From: Acinetobacter sp. C32I
GTDB taxonomy: Bacteria; Pseudomonadota; Gammaproteobacteria; Pseudomonadales; Moraxellaceae
Direction of reading: 5' to 3'
Assembly: GCF_023702715.1 (NCBI RefSeq)
Contig: NZ_CP098480.1
Coordinates: 3,782,001-3,846,000 of the forward strand
Length of the DNA stretch: 64,000 bases
Shown here: piece after piece, positions 16,457 to 25,573 of the stretch
Layout of the letters: each line of letters begins with the position of its first letter
Numbering within the stretch: position 1 is the first letter of the stretch
Program-made: the position numbers and the translations under genes
Notes under the pieces: model-generated
Databases searched by the model: none
Seen by the model: the letters and a program-made list of their open reading frames with translations, nothing else
Told to the model about the DNA's origin: nothing

Positions 16457-17437
16457 ATGAAACAGCTTAAATTATGGATGTTGGGTCTTTCAATGGCAGT
16501 TTTGGCTGGTTGCCAAAGTACTTCACATTTAAAACCCGTGATTGAAGATGCCCAAGCTCAAGCTGTAAGCCAACCCTTTAATGCCATAAAACAACAGCAA
16601 AAACGCCCTGTGATTGCATTGGTATTGGGCAGTGGTGGCGCGCGTGGTTATGCCCATATTGGCGTGATTGAAGTATTAGAACAGCAAGGCATTCGTCCAG
16701 ATTTTATCGTGGGCACCAGTGCGGGCAGTATTGTCGGTTCAATCTATGCCAGTGGTAAAAGTCCTGCCGAATTACGCGATATTGCCTTAAAGCTCAAAGC
16801 CAATGATGTACGCGAAGTCAATGTCAGTCTAAAGGGCTTTTTTGATGGTAAAAAAGTGGAAGACTATATCAATGAGCAAGTGCATAACCTGCCATTAGAA
16901 AAAATGAAAATCCCAATGTATGTGGTGGCGACCGAATTAAAAGACGGTACCCGAACTGTATTTAATTATGGCAATACTGGGCAGGCGGTACGGGCTTCTG
17001 CATCCATTCCAAGTATGTTTGTACCGACTAAAATTCATGATGTTGAGTATGTTGATGGCGGTTTAGTCAGCCCCGTGCCTGTACAGGTTGCACGTGAATT
17101 GGGGGCGGATGTGGTCATCGCCGTGGATATCTTGGCACAACCGATTCATACTGAAACCAGCAATGTCTGGGGCTTGTTCAATCAGAATATCAATATCATG
17201 CAAGGACGTTTGGCAGAAGAGGAACTTAAAGAGGCTGATATTGTAATTCAGCCTGATCTGCGTGAAAAAGCACATATCTTTGATGTCAAAGGTCGTGAGA
17301 TGACCATGCAGGCTGGTGTAGATGCCGCCAATGAAAAACTCGCCGAAATTCAATGGGCAATTCAAAGCAAAAGCTTCCCAACGCAAAGTGAGCAACAAGA
17401 TATTGCCTTAAAAATGAGTACCTCAGCACCACGTTAA
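16457..17437 (+). CDS. Patatin-like phospholipase lipoprotein (RssA-type)
   Basis: A 326-residue protein with a lipoprotein signal: hydrophobic stretch and lipobox LAGC, with Cys19 as the lipidated residue. The patatin domain starts at about residue 52 with the oxyanion loop G58-SGGARG64, the nucleophile elbow G86-TSAGS (catalytic Ser88) and the catalytic D200-GG. Bacterial RssA-type patatins hydrolyse acyl chains from lipids. Lipidation indicates that this one is anchored in the envelope on the periplasmic side. It stands alone between a terminator upstream and the SbmA-like gene. Confidence 0.88.
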   Translation: MKQLKLWMLGLSMAVLAGCQSTSHLKPVIEDAQAQAVSQPFNAIKQQQKRPVIALVLGSGGARGYAHIGVIEVLEQQGIRPDFIVGTSAGSIVGSIYASGKSPAELRDIALKLKANDVREVNVSLKGFFDGKKVEDYINEQVHNLPLEKMKIPMYVVATELKDGTRTVFNYGNTGQAVRASASIPSMFVPTKIHDVEYVDGGLVSPVPVQVARELGADVVIAVDILAQPIHTETSNVWGLFNQNINIMQGRLAEEELKEADIVIQPDLREKAHIFDVKGREMTMQAGVDAANEKLAEIQWAIQSKSFPTQSEQQDIALKMSTSAPR

Positions 17438-17664
17438 GGCTTTATTTTATGAATGTTGTGATGGACTTAAGTGCTTGAGTCCATTTACTAAACTTGTATT
17501 CGGGCAAAAACAAATTGTAAATCATCTACAAAAAGCTATTAAAAAGGCGAAAAAACAGGTAAATAACTACAAATCATCAAACTTTCTTATCAGACAGTTT
17601 TAAGTTTCAGGTCATAGGATGGCTTGTTCAAATAACTCGCTACATAACAAGGATTGTTAAACAG

Positions 17665-18858
17665 ATGTTTAAGTCTTTCTTTCCGAACCCGCGTTTGTTT
17701 TTTATTTCCGTCATCGTATGGTTATCCCTCAATATGTTGCTGTGGTATACCGGTGGTCATAGCTGGGGTGAATATCTTGGTTTTGCCAAAGGTTATGCCA
17801 ATGCAGAGTTGCCAATTGGTGTTAGTCGTTTTTGGGCACCTTCTTCGCTTTGGTTCTATTCTTGGTTTATTGCCGCAACAGCACTATTTGCAGGGTTTTG
17901 GCGGATATTTTCAGCCAATAAATGGCAACGTTGGTCGATTTGGGGATCCGCCTTTATCATCTTTAATATCTGGTTTGCCGTACAAGCGAATGTTGCGATT
18001 AATGCATGGTATGTACCATTTTGGGATTTAGTCCAAAGTATGCTCTCTGCAAAAGGGGGGGATGTTCTAGCACTTTATAAGGAGTTGGCGGTTTTTTTAT
18101 GGATTGCTATGGTGTACGTGACCTTGGCAACGATCAATGTCTTTTTTACCAGTCATTATGTTTTTCGTTGGCGTACAGCAATGAATGAATATTATGTCGA
18201 GAATTGGGAAAAATTGAGACATATTGAAGGTGCTTCACAACGTGTGCAAGAAGACACCATGCGTTTTGCAACCATTGTTGAGGACTTGGGCGTAGAATTT
18301 ATTAAAGCGATTATGACGCTTATTGCATTTTTACCATTACTTTTTATCTTATCAAATCATGTGCCTGCATTGCCTATTATTGGCGAAGTTAAATATTCAT
18401 TAGTATGGGCTGCTGTGTTATGGGCTGTCTTTGGAACCCTACTTTTAATGGTTGTTGGGATAAAATTGCCAGGTTTGCAATTTAATAATCAGAAAGTCGA
18501 GGCTGCTTACCGTAAAGAATTAGTTTATGGTGAAGATCATGTCGAATATGCTCAGCCTGCCAAGTTAAAAGAGCTATTTGCCCAGGTCAGAAAAAACTAT
18601 TTCCGCCTATACTTCCATTATTCTTATTTTAATTTGACCGCAAACTGGTATGGACAACTTGATATTTTATATAAGCTAGTCGTGTTATTTCCATCTATTT
18701 CAGCAGGTCTGTTAACCCTTGGTTTATTTCAACAGATACTGAATGTATTTAGTAATGTTCGAGATTCTTTTCAATATCTGATTAGTTCATGGAAAACCAT
18801 TATCGAATTGCTGTCGATTCATAAACGTCTTAAAGCCTTTGAAAAAATATTAGATTAG
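17665..18858 (+). CDS. SbmA/BacA-like peptide transporter
   Basis: A 397-residue inner-membrane protein of the SbmA/BacA family, close in length to E. coli SbmA (406 residues). Helices lie at about residues 10-28, 66-84, 93-112, 145-165, 210-232 and 245-268. The middle carries TSHYVFRWRTAMNEYYVENWEKLRHIEGASQRVQEDT, characteristic of the SbmA domain and of ABC-transporter membrane parts, but no ATPase domain follows. SbmA proteins move antimicrobial peptides such as microcins, bleomycin and proline-rich peptides inward, driven by protons. It is monocistronic, with its own terminator. Confidence 0.88.
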   Translation: MFKSFFPNPRLFFISVIVWLSLNMLLWYTGGHSWGEYLGFAKGYANAELPIGVSRFWAPSSLWFYSWFIAATALFAGFWRIFSANKWQRWSIWGSAFIIFNIWFAVQANVAINAWYVPFWDLVQSMLSAKGGDVLALYKELAVFLWIAMVYVTLATINVFFTSHYVFRWRTAMNEYYVENWEKLRHIEGASQRVQEDTMRFATIVEDLGVEFIKAIMTLIAFLPLLFILSNHVPALPIIGEVKYSLVWAAVLWAVFGTLLLMVVGIKLPGLQFNNQKVEAAYRKELVYGEDHVEYAQPAKLKELFAQVRKNYFRLYFHYSYFNLTANWYGQLDILYKLVVLFPSISAGLLTLGLFQQILNVFSNVRDSFQYLISSWKTIIELLSIHKRLKAFEKILD

Positions 18859-18878
18859 TTTGAACAGTTAAGATTAAG

Positions 18879-18909
18879 AAAGCCTTGGCTCAATGCTAAG
18901 GCTTTTTTA
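18879..18909 (+). terminator. Terminator of the SbmA-like gene
   Basis: Stem aaagcctt/aaggcttt with an 11-base loop, followed by T-rich sequence, 21 bases after the stop codon. Confidence 0.85.
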
Positions 18910-19076
18910 TTGCCAAAGGTTTTAGCGAGTTTGTGGTTTTTATGTGAAAAGTGAATATATATTGCAACGAAAATGACTTTATTTGATTAAAGTACTTCAC
19001 TATAGTCGCTTGATAAAATTAATGATCTTTCATTTCTCTCTTGTATCGCTGAAAACCTAAATAAATAGGATAAATC

Positions 19077-21128
19077 ATGAAACCTATATTGCTCAAAAGT
19101 GCATTGGCGCTTGCACTGACTGCCTTTACTGCAACTGTATGGGCAGATCAAGCAATTCAATCTTCCCCAACACAAAAAGTTTCAGGCATAGACCAACAGT
19201 ATATCGACCAAAGCGTGTCTGCCAATGATGATTTTTATAACTATGTAAATGGTACATGGTTAAAAGAGACTGAGATTCCTGCAGATAAATCACGTTGGGG
19301 CGCATTCAACGAATTACATGAGCTATCGACCAATCAGTTACATGCGATTGTTGATGAGCTGAGTACAAAAAAATCGGCAACAGGAACAGTAGAGCAAAAA
19401 GTTTCCAGTCTATATGCCAGCTTTATGGATGAAAAAACAATTGAAGCGCAGGGAATTACACCATTAAAGCAAGAATTGGCAGGTGTGGATGCGATTCAAA
19501 ATAAACAAGACCTTGCTCAATTAATGGGGCATTTCTCACGTATCGGGGTTAGAACGCCGTTTGATATCAGTATTGATCAAGATATGAAACGCTCTGATGT
19601 GATGATTGCAGGTCTGGCGCAGCGTCGTTTGGGTTTACCTGATCGAGACTATTATCTAAAAGATGATCAGAAGTTTGTGGAAACGCGCGCCAAATATCTG
19701 AAGCATATTGAACGCATGCTGCAACTGTCTGGTGATCAGCAAGCGGCACAGCATGCACAAGACATTCTCAAGCTCGAAACAGACTTGGCAAAAATCCAGT
19801 GGAGCAATGTTCAGAACCGTGATTTATCCAAGCGTTACAATATCTACCCACTCAAAGATTTGAATAAGTTAAGTCGTAGTTTTGATTGGGATAGTTATCT
19901 CAATACAGTCGGGGTCAAAGACAAAATTCAGACCATTCAGGTGAATCAATTAAGCTATTTCAAAGCACTTGATCCAGTGATCAATAAAACGCCTTTAAAT
20001 GTGTGGAAAGCTTATTTTAAATGGAACTTGATCAGTAATTTTTCACCTTTCTTAAACAAAGCCTTGGTTGATGAGAGTTTTGAATTTTACGGCAAAACCT
20101 TGCGTGATGTTGCAGAACAAGAAGTCCGCTGGAAGCGTGGCGTACAAACTGTAAATGCTGTATTGGGCGATGGTCTAGGCAAAATCTATGTGGAAAAACA
20201 TTTTTCTGCAGAGAAAAAACAGCGTATGGATGCCTTGGTGCAGAATTTGATCCAAGCCTATGATCAAAGTATTAGCCAATTAGACTGGATGAGTCCTGCA
20301 ACCAAAGTGCAGGCTAAAAAGAAATTGGCCAGCTTATCGATTAAAGTCGGCTATCCAAACAAATGGCGTGATTATTCAGCACTCGAGATTAAAGACGGTG
20401 ATTTGATTGGCAATGTGATTCGTGCCAGAGAATTTGAACATCAAGACAGTTTGGATAAGTTGGGTAAACCTGTGGATCGTGATGAGTGGTTTATGACCCC
20501 GCAAACCGTGAATGCCTATTACAATCCATCCTCCAATGAAATTGTCTTTCCTGCTGCAATCTTGCAACCGCCATTCTTTAATATCGATGCGGATGATGCA
20601 GTGAACTATGGCGGGATTGGCAGTGTGATTGGACATGAGATCAGTCATGGTTTCGATGATCAGGGCAGCCAGTTTGATGAATTGGGCAATATGCGTAATT
20701 GGTGGACTGCACAAGATCACAAACGATTTAAAGCCAAAACACAGGCTTTGGTTGCACAATACAATGCCTATGAGCCGATTGCAGGCTATCACGTCAATGG
20801 TGAACTGACCTTGGGTGAAAATATTGCTGATAACTCGGGTCTATCAATTGCCTATAAAGCGTATCAAATTTCGTTAGCAGGCAAAGCTGCGCCTGTGATC
20901 GAGGGGCGTACGGGTGAGCAGCGTTTCTATATGGGCTGGGCGCAAGTTTGGCGTGCCAAAACCCGTCAAGCACAAGCAATTGTGTATTTAAAAACTGATC
21001 CGCACGCACCAGATAAAGTTCGCGCCAATGGTGCTTTAGTCAATCAAGCGCCGTTCTATGATGCTTTCAAGATTAAAGCGGGAGATAAAATGTATTTAGC
21101 GCCTGAAAAACGGGTCAGTATCTGGTAA
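19077..21128 (+). CDS. M13 family zinc metallopeptidase (PepO/neprilysin type)
   Basis: A 683-residue exported peptidase. The signal peptide ends in VWA-D (about residue 23). The N-terminal M13 domain runs from about residue 45. The catalytic domain has NAYYNPSSNEIVFPAAIL, the zinc site H520-E-I-S-H524 and the third ligand in E581-NIAD585, followed by a C-terminal FYMGWAQVWR. M13 enzymes cut oligopeptides in the periplasm or on the surface. The ending KRVSIW is the usual short C-terminus with a W. An aggat ribosome binding site precedes the ATG. Confidence 0.94.
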   Translation: MKPILLKSALALALTAFTATVWADQAIQSSPTQKVSGIDQQYIDQSVSANDDFYNYVNGTWLKETEIPADKSRWGAFNELHELSTNQLHAIVDELSTKKSATGTVEQKVSSLYASFMDEKTIEAQGITPLKQELAGVDAIQNKQDLAQLMGHFSRIGVRTPFDISIDQDMKRSDVMIAGLAQRRLGLPDRDYYLKDDQKFVETRAKYLKHIERMLQLSGDQQAAQHAQDILKLETDLAKIQWSNVQNRDLSKRYNIYPLKDLNKLSRSFDWDSYLNTVGVKDKIQTIQVNQLSYFKALDPVINKTPLNVWKAYFKWNLISNFSPFLNKALVDESFEFYGKTLRDVAEQEVRWKRGVQTVNAVLGDGLGKIYVEKHFSAEKKQRMDALVQNLIQAYDQSISQLDWMSPATKVQAKKKLASLSIKVGYPNKWRDYSALEIKDGDLIGNVIRAREFEHQDSLDKLGKPVDRDEWFMTPQTVNAYYNPSSNEIVFPAAILQPPFFNIDADDAVNYGGIGSVIGHEISHGFDDQGSQFDELGNMRNWWTAQDHKRFKAKTQALVAQYNAYEPIAGYHVNGELTLGENIADNSGLSIAYKAYQISLAGKAAPVIEGRTGEQRFYMGWAQVWRAKTRQAQAIVYLKTDPHAPDKVRANGALVNQAPFYDAFKIKAGDKMYLAPEKRVSIW

Positions 21129-21141
21129 TTCAAGATTCAAT

Positions 21142-21168
21142 AAAAAACCTGCATCGAGCAGGTTTTTT
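21142..21168. terminator. Bidirectional terminator, M13 peptidase/chromate transporter
   Basis: Stem cctgc/gcagg extended by six A-T pairs on each side with a 5-base loop. It lies between the convergent stop codons at 21128 and 21178 and has T-runs in both directions. Confidence 0.93.
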
Positions 21169-21177
21169 ATTGCCCTT

Positions 21178-21693
21178 TTAAAGGAAGGCAATTCCAAGCC
21201 CTGCGCCTGCGGCCATGACCCAAAGCGGATGAATTTTTTTAAACATGCCGAGGATGGCTGTCAAAATCACGATGATGACCAAAAGCAGGTTCTGTGCAGA
21301 AGCATCGGCAATCAACCATGCACTGACCAGAACCAAGCCAACGGTAATCGGTTTCAATGCTTTTTCAAAACGTGCCCGTAATGGATTGGCTTTAAAGCGT
21401 TCCCAGAATTTCAGTGCATAAATGGTGATGATTGAAGATGGACCGAACTTCGCCAACGATGTCACCAACAAACCTGCTGGACCTGCGACATGCCAACCGA
21501 CCAAAGGTACAATCATCATATTGGGGCCTGGAGCAGCTTGAGCCATGGCAAACAGCGAACTAAACTGTTCTGCACTCATCCATTGATGCACCGTTACCAC
21601 TTGGTGCTGCATTTCAGGCAGGATGGCATTACCACCACCAAAAGCCAGTAGCGAAAGCTGAGTAAAAACGACAGCAAGGGTGACTAAGATCAT
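21178..21693 (-). CDS. Chromate transporter, second half-size subunit
   Basis: A 171-residue membrane protein of the CHR (ChrA) family, half-size type. The motif SLLAFGGGNAILPEMQHQVV near the N-terminus and AMAQAAPGPNMM are family signatures; about five helices follow. Half-size CHR proteins occur as adjacent pairs and are thought to act together as a chromate exporter or related anion transporter. Its ATGA start overlaps the stop of the upstream half by four bases, so translation is probably coupled. Confidence 0.9.
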   Translation of the reverse strand: MILVTLAVVFTQLSLLAFGGGNAILPEMQHQVVTVHQWMSAEQFSSLFAMAQAAPGPNMMIVPLVGWHVAGPAGLLVTSLAKFGPSSIITIYALKFWERFKANPLRARFEKALKPITVGLVLVSAWLIADASAQNLLLVIIVILTAILGMFKKIHPLWVMAAGAGLGIAFL

Positions 21694-22262
21694 GATTTTT
21701 TCACTCCTAGAACCAGCATATTAATCGCCAGTAAAATCGCTAAAGTCAGTGCTAAGGGCAGCTTGATCCAAATCATAAACACGAAGGTCAGGCCGATGGT
21801 GAAAATGGTCAGATAGCTTTTTAAAATCGGCTTGAGCATCTTAAATCCTGTCGCAAACAGTAAGCCTGCGGCAGCAGCGGCCAAACCTTGAATCATGTGT
21901 TTGACTGCGGGGAGGTACTGGAAATGCTCATAGACCTGATAGATGATCAGTACAATTGCAGTCGGGGCAGAGATTAAACCGAGGACTGAGCTGATCGCAC
22001 CTTTCACGCCTTGGAATTCCATACCAATGGCAACGGCCATATTGATGATGTTACCGCCCGGTAATAATTGGCACACGCCAAGTAAGTCGGTAAATTTGCC
22101 TGCATCAATCCATTTATGTTCTTCAACGATAATGCGATGTGCCAGTGGCAGTACGCCACCAAAACCCATCAACCCCAATTTCATAAATCCCGTAAAAAGT
22201 GCCTTACAATCAGGAGCAGTCGCTAGTGATTCACTCTCTATTGATAGGGCTTGGGCTTTCAT
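21690..22262 (-). CDS. Chromate transporter, first half-size subunit
   Basis: A 190-residue CHR-family membrane protein paired with the one at 21178. It shows FMKLGLMGFGGVLPLAHRIIV and VCQLLPGGNIINMA, the counterparts of the second half's motifs. The frame is open to 22322, but the ATG at 22262 has an aaaggtaa ribosome binding site and leaves the divergent promoter region free, so it is chosen. It is divergent from a LysR-type regulator that most likely controls it. Confidence 0.9.
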   Translation of the reverse strand: MKAQALSIESESLATAPDCKALFTGFMKLGLMGFGGVLPLAHRIIVEEHKWIDAGKFTDLLGVCQLLPGGNIINMAVAIGMEFQGVKGAISSVLGLISAPTAIVLIIYQVYEHFQYLPAVKHMIQGLAAAAAGLLFATGFKMLKPILKSYLTIFTIGLTFVFMIWIKLPLALTLAILLAINMLVLGVKKS

Positions 22263-22305
22263 TGGATTACCTTTCTGTTCAACCTTGTGAGCTATAGCAT
22301 GAAAG

Positions 22306-22326
22306 ATTTGTGGTATATTCACAAAT
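22306..22326. promoter_or_regulatory. Candidate LysR operator between chr genes and regulator
   Basis: atttgtg and cacaaat form a perfect 7-base inverted repeat with a 7-base centre, and it contains the T-N11-A core typical of LysR-type binding sites. It sits between the two divergent start codons (22262 and 22363), where such a regulator would control both itself and the transporter. Confidence 0.65.
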
Positions 22327-22362
22327 GCTATTTTTGCCGTTATCTATACTTTCAGGGTATGT

Positions 22363-23262
22363 ATGATTGATATTCATAAACTCAATGCATTCGTTGCTGT
22401 GGTGGAAGAAAGCAATATTTCCAAAGCTGCGGTTAGGCTGCATATGCAACAGCCGCCATTGACTCGATTGATTAAAAGTCTGGAAGAAGAATTGGATATA
22501 GCGTTATTAAAACGCTTGCCCCGAGGTGTAGAGGTGACGGAAGCAGGTAAGGCTTTATATCAGGAAGCGATTACCATTTTGGCGCATGCTCAGTCGATTC
22601 CGAAACGGGTCAAAAACATTGCGCAAGGCTTGGAAGGTCAAATCAATATTGGCTTTACCAACTCCGCAGGGCTACATCCTTTTTTGCCTGCACTCTTGCG
22701 TCAATTCAGGGAAAAGTTTCCTGCTGTCGCTATTCATTTGGAAGAAGATAGCAGTACCGCTTTAACCGATGCAGTGATCAATGAAAAACTGGATATCGTC
22801 TTTCTGCGCAAACCTGCACCGATTCATGCCGAAGTACAAAGCATACATGTACTGGATGAGCCTTTGATTGTGGCTTTGCCGAGTAATCATCCTTTGGCTG
22901 AGCAAGCGGGATCAATCCGCCTACTTGATTTAGAGCCGTATGAGTTTGTGTTGTATCGCCGTATTGCGGGGCAAGACCTGTTTGATAATATTTTGGCAAA
23001 TTGCTATCAGGCAGGGTTTAGTCCAAACATTGTGCAAGAAGCCCCACGTTTAACTTCGAGCCTGAACCTGATTGCAGCGGGGATTGGGCTGTCAATTGTT
23101 CCAGCCTCAATTCAGGACTTCTGGAATAAGCAAATTGTGTACAAACCGCTAGAAGCGAAAAAGCCCTGTATCGCCCCGATCTATGCAATTTGCCGTGCCA
23201 AAGGCAATAGTGTTCGGGTTGAGCATTTCTTGAGTCTACTCAAAGCCAGTCAAGCGGTTTGA
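22363..23262 (+). CDS. LysR-family transcriptional regulator
   Basis: A 299-residue regulator of normal LysR length. The N-terminal winged helix-turn-helix (residues 1-60) reads LNAFVAVVEESNISKAAVRLHMQQPPLTRLIKSLEEEL; a PBP2-like effector domain follows from about residue 90. It is divergent from the two chromate transporter halves, and a perfect dyad with T-N11-A geometry lies between them, so it is likely their regulator. The effector could be chromate, sulfate or an unrelated compound; this cannot be read from the sequence. Confidence 0.93.
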   Translation: MIDIHKLNAFVAVVEESNISKAAVRLHMQQPPLTRLIKSLEEELDIALLKRLPRGVEVTEAGKALYQEAITILAHAQSIPKRVKNIAQGLEGQINIGFTNSAGLHPFLPALLRQFREKFPAVAIHLEEDSSTALTDAVINEKLDIVFLRKPAPIHAEVQSIHVLDEPLIVALPSNHPLAEQAGSIRLLDLEPYEFVLYRRIAGQDLFDNILANCYQAGFSPNIVQEAPRLTSSLNLIAAGIGLSIVPASIQDFWNKQIVYKPLEAKKPCIAPIYAICRAKGNSVRVEHFLSLLKASQAV

Positions 23263-23268
23263 AACGGC

Positions 23269-24018
23269 TCAATGGTTAAAGTGATAGAAGTTTAAAATGG
23301 GCCCAACCAAATGCTGCTGTGATTTGTCCAGAGTTACGATGATTTCTCTAAAATTGAAGGTGTCCTCGTCATGGTATTTCGCGACGCCATGAGTTTTATT
23401 ATTCAGATTTGGGATTTGATAGCTAAAGAAAGCCACTTGTTTGGAAGGATGTACAATATTCACCAGTTTTTGTGGATCTTTATAGCCGCCAAACTCATTT
23501 TCAATACTCTCTTTTAACAGATTGGGAAAGTAAAGCGTGGCATTGGGCATACCACAACCGACACAGAAGGATGAATCGTATAATTCTATGGCCTGTTTTT
23601 GATTTGGACTCATCAGCAGGGCTGAACCTGTACCATTTGCACCCGCATGTGCCTCCACATCGTGCCAATCTTTGGGTACAAGTACTGCACCAATTTCAGG
23701 TAGTGCAACTAATTTGAGTTGCTTGGCCTGATGTGTATCCAGTTTAAAATCGAAATGGCAGCTTTTGGCTGTACAGTTTTTAAAGTCCTTTAATAAGCCT
23801 TCATCGGCAGGATTCAGCGCAGTCACTCCATAAAAGGGAACACGGACATCGTTGGCAAAGGACACTTCACCCAAGGCATAAATTTGATTTTCGGCTTTTC
23901 GCTCTTGTGCTGTATTTGAAAATTTGGGAAAGATGGGCTTAAAGCTACGTACTTCAGCATGTGTCAGCGTGGTAGACAGCGCCAATAGAACGGCAGAAAT
24001 AGAGATTGATATTTTCAT
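23269..24018 (-). CDS. Exported protein, DUF4850-like
   Basis: A 249-residue secreted protein with a clear signal peptide (cleavage after THA, about residue 21). It contains four cysteines that could form two disulfides: a pair in NCTAKSC and a second in FCVGCG. I think it matches DUF4850, a family common in Acinetobacter and of unknown function; this is from memory and uncertain. It converges with the LysR gene with only six bases between the stop codons. Confidence 0.55.
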   Translation of the reverse strand: MKISISISAVLLALSTTLTHAEVRSFKPIFPKFSNTAQERKAENQIYALGEVSFANDVRVPFYGVTALNPADEGLLKDFKNCTAKSCHFDFKLDTHQAKQLKLVALPEIGAVLVPKDWHDVEAHAGANGTGSALLMSPNQKQAIELYDSSFCVGCGMPNATLYFPNLLKESIENEFGGYKDPQKLVNIVHPSKQVAFFSYQIPNLNNKTHGVAKYHDEDTFNFREIIVTLDKSQQHLVGPILNFYHFNH

Positions 24019-24271
24019 TTTTTAATTCAGTATCCGAGCTTGGATCAAAATTAACATATTGTTTGAGATAAGTGCATTTTCTAAATTTACTTCTGGTTTT
24101 AAGTTAGGCCATTGCATGAAGCTCCAAACAATGTCTTTTAACTTAATGATCTATATTTTACTTTTTATCACTTTAACTAAAAATAATATTAAATTTAAAT
24201 CAATAATTAGTATGAATTCAGATGAAGGAAATACAATTATTAATGAGCTTAGTTACCCAGAAGAAATGACT

Positions 24272-24428
24272 ATGAATATGAAATCAATTTTTAAAGTAAT
24301 CTTAGTTCTTGCCGTATTTGGAATGAGTGGGTGCGCTTCGTGCGTCCAATGCTAAGAATCAACCAAGTTTTTTACAATTGAGCCTTAGCAAAGGAAAAAT
24401 AACGAAAGCTAAAGTGTTGGAGGTGTAT
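24272..24428 (+). pseudogene. Frameshifted small lipoprotein remnant
   Basis: An ATG at 24272 starts MNMKSIFKVILVLAVFGMSGCAS, a textbook lipoprotein signal with lipobox MSGC, but the frame stops at 24353-24355, three residues after CAS. Shifting forward by one base at about 24341 restores a sensible continuation: SNAKNQPSFLQLSLSKGKITKAKVLEVY, whose KxKITKAKVLEVY pattern is like the start of BamE/SmpA-type lipoprotein domains. This continuation then runs into the start of the next gene at 24427. So the gene seems broken by a one-base insertion and truncated at its 3' end. A sequencing error could explain the frameshift but not the truncation. Confidence 0.55.
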
Positions 24429-24906
24429 GTTGAACTTACGAGAAAATCTATTTTTATGTTTTGTCAGTTTTCTATTCGTTGGTTGTACGACCTATGGAGA
24501 TCATAAAACTAATACTTTGCTAAAGAATAAAATTGGGCATCCTTTGAATGAACTCGTCGCACAAATTGGACAACCAGAGAGTTCTATTTGGGATATTTCT
24601 GCCAGTGAAAAAACCTATATGCATACATGGACAATCCAGAAATATGCTCGAGATAAATTTGTAAAGACAGGAACAGAATATGTCGGCACTGGAATGGTTG
24701 GTATGACTCAAGGTGGAAATGGGGTAGCAGCAGTTCCTATTTATCAAGATCAATACAGAGATGTCGGTTATAACACTCCAACCTACTATACTTGTATGAT
24801 CAATGTATACACCAATGCCAATGGGATCATTGTTAAAGAAGGTGGATTAAAAAATAAAACAAATGCAGTTGGTGGTTTTTGCGATGAATTCTTAAAGCTA
24901 AAATAG
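24427..24906 (+). CDS. Small lipoprotein, unknown function
   Basis: A 159-residue predicted lipoprotein with lipobox LFVGC (Cys about residue 20). The next part, LLKNKIGHPLNELVAQIGQPESSIWD, follows the helix-turn-GxP pattern seen at the start of BamE/SmpA-like domains. The middle is glycine-rich (VGTGMVGMTQGG), and the C-terminal half has two cysteines. A ggagg ribosome binding site lies three bases before the ATG, which is unusually close; TTG at 24430 would be better spaced. I do not recognise the specific family. It directly follows the broken lipoprotein gene and may be a paralogue. Confidence 0.6.
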   Translation: MLNLRENLFLCFVSFLFVGCTTYGDHKTNTLLKNKIGHPLNELVAQIGQPESSIWDISASEKTYMHTWTIQKYARDKFVKTGTEYVGTGMVGMTQGGNGVAAVPIYQDQYRDVGYNTPTYYTCMINVYTNANGIIVKEGGLKNKTNAVGGFCDEFLKLK

Positions 24907-25055
24907 ATTCCATCTTTTTGTGGTTTTAAGATAAAGTTGTTGTAAATGGATGTATATTTGATTTAAGAGAACTTAGGATATCTAAAATAGATAAGTAATC
25001 TACATTTGAGGTGAAATTTATCTTATCTATTTGTATTTTATAAATAATATTTATT

Positions 25056-25430
25056 ATGAGAAAGTCAAACTATCTAGGGTGGGGATTACTCAATTTACAA
25101 CTGACCATCGGTTTTGCTTATTCTTATGATTATTTTCATAGACATATTATTATAGACCATGTTTTAGCTTTTACTTTGTCAGTTATTTTTATTGCGAATC
25201 TATTTTTCTTTTTTACTAAATTTATTAAAAATTATTCTCTTAGCGCATTTATTTCTATCATTTTCTCTAGCGTTCTAGTCTCTATATTATTTATTCAGTT
25301 CAATAGGGAGGACGCTAACTTCATTGTGAGTGATGTTCTTCTTTTGTTTGGGTATATGATGATCAGGATGTTGCTCTATATTACAACTCCTATCGCATTC
25401 TTGGTTGAATTTTTTTTAAAGAAAAACTAA
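25056..25430 (+). CDS. Small membrane protein, unknown
   Basis: A 124-residue, strongly hydrophobic protein with four predicted membrane helices (about residues 7-24, 33-55, 62-82 and 93-118) and a basic C-terminal tail. It has no recognised domain. The gene and its flanks are clearly more AT-rich than the surrounding core genes. No ribosome binding site stands out before the ATG. It may be species-specific or horizontally acquired. Confidence 0.55.
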   Translation: MRKSNYLGWGLLNLQLTIGFAYSYDYFHRHIIIDHVLAFTLSVIFIANLFFFFTKFIKNYSLSAFISIIFSSVLVSILFIQFNREDANFIVSDVLLLFGYMMIRMLLYITTPIAFLVEFFLKKN

Positions 25431-25573
25431 AAAAATGGGATTGATGTTGTTCGTTTTTTAGTAAAGTTACTTAATCTGTAGAGTTTAAAAGTATATATTA
25501 TGAGTAATCATGTCAGTATTCATAATGATTAAAATAATAGTATTGAAATTAGACGGCCTAGAGCATAAGTCTT

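Noticed and set aside
21178..22262. Single chrA gene broken by a frameshift
   Set aside because: Two separate half-size CHR proteins, each with its own start and motif set and an atga overlap, are a normal arrangement of the family.
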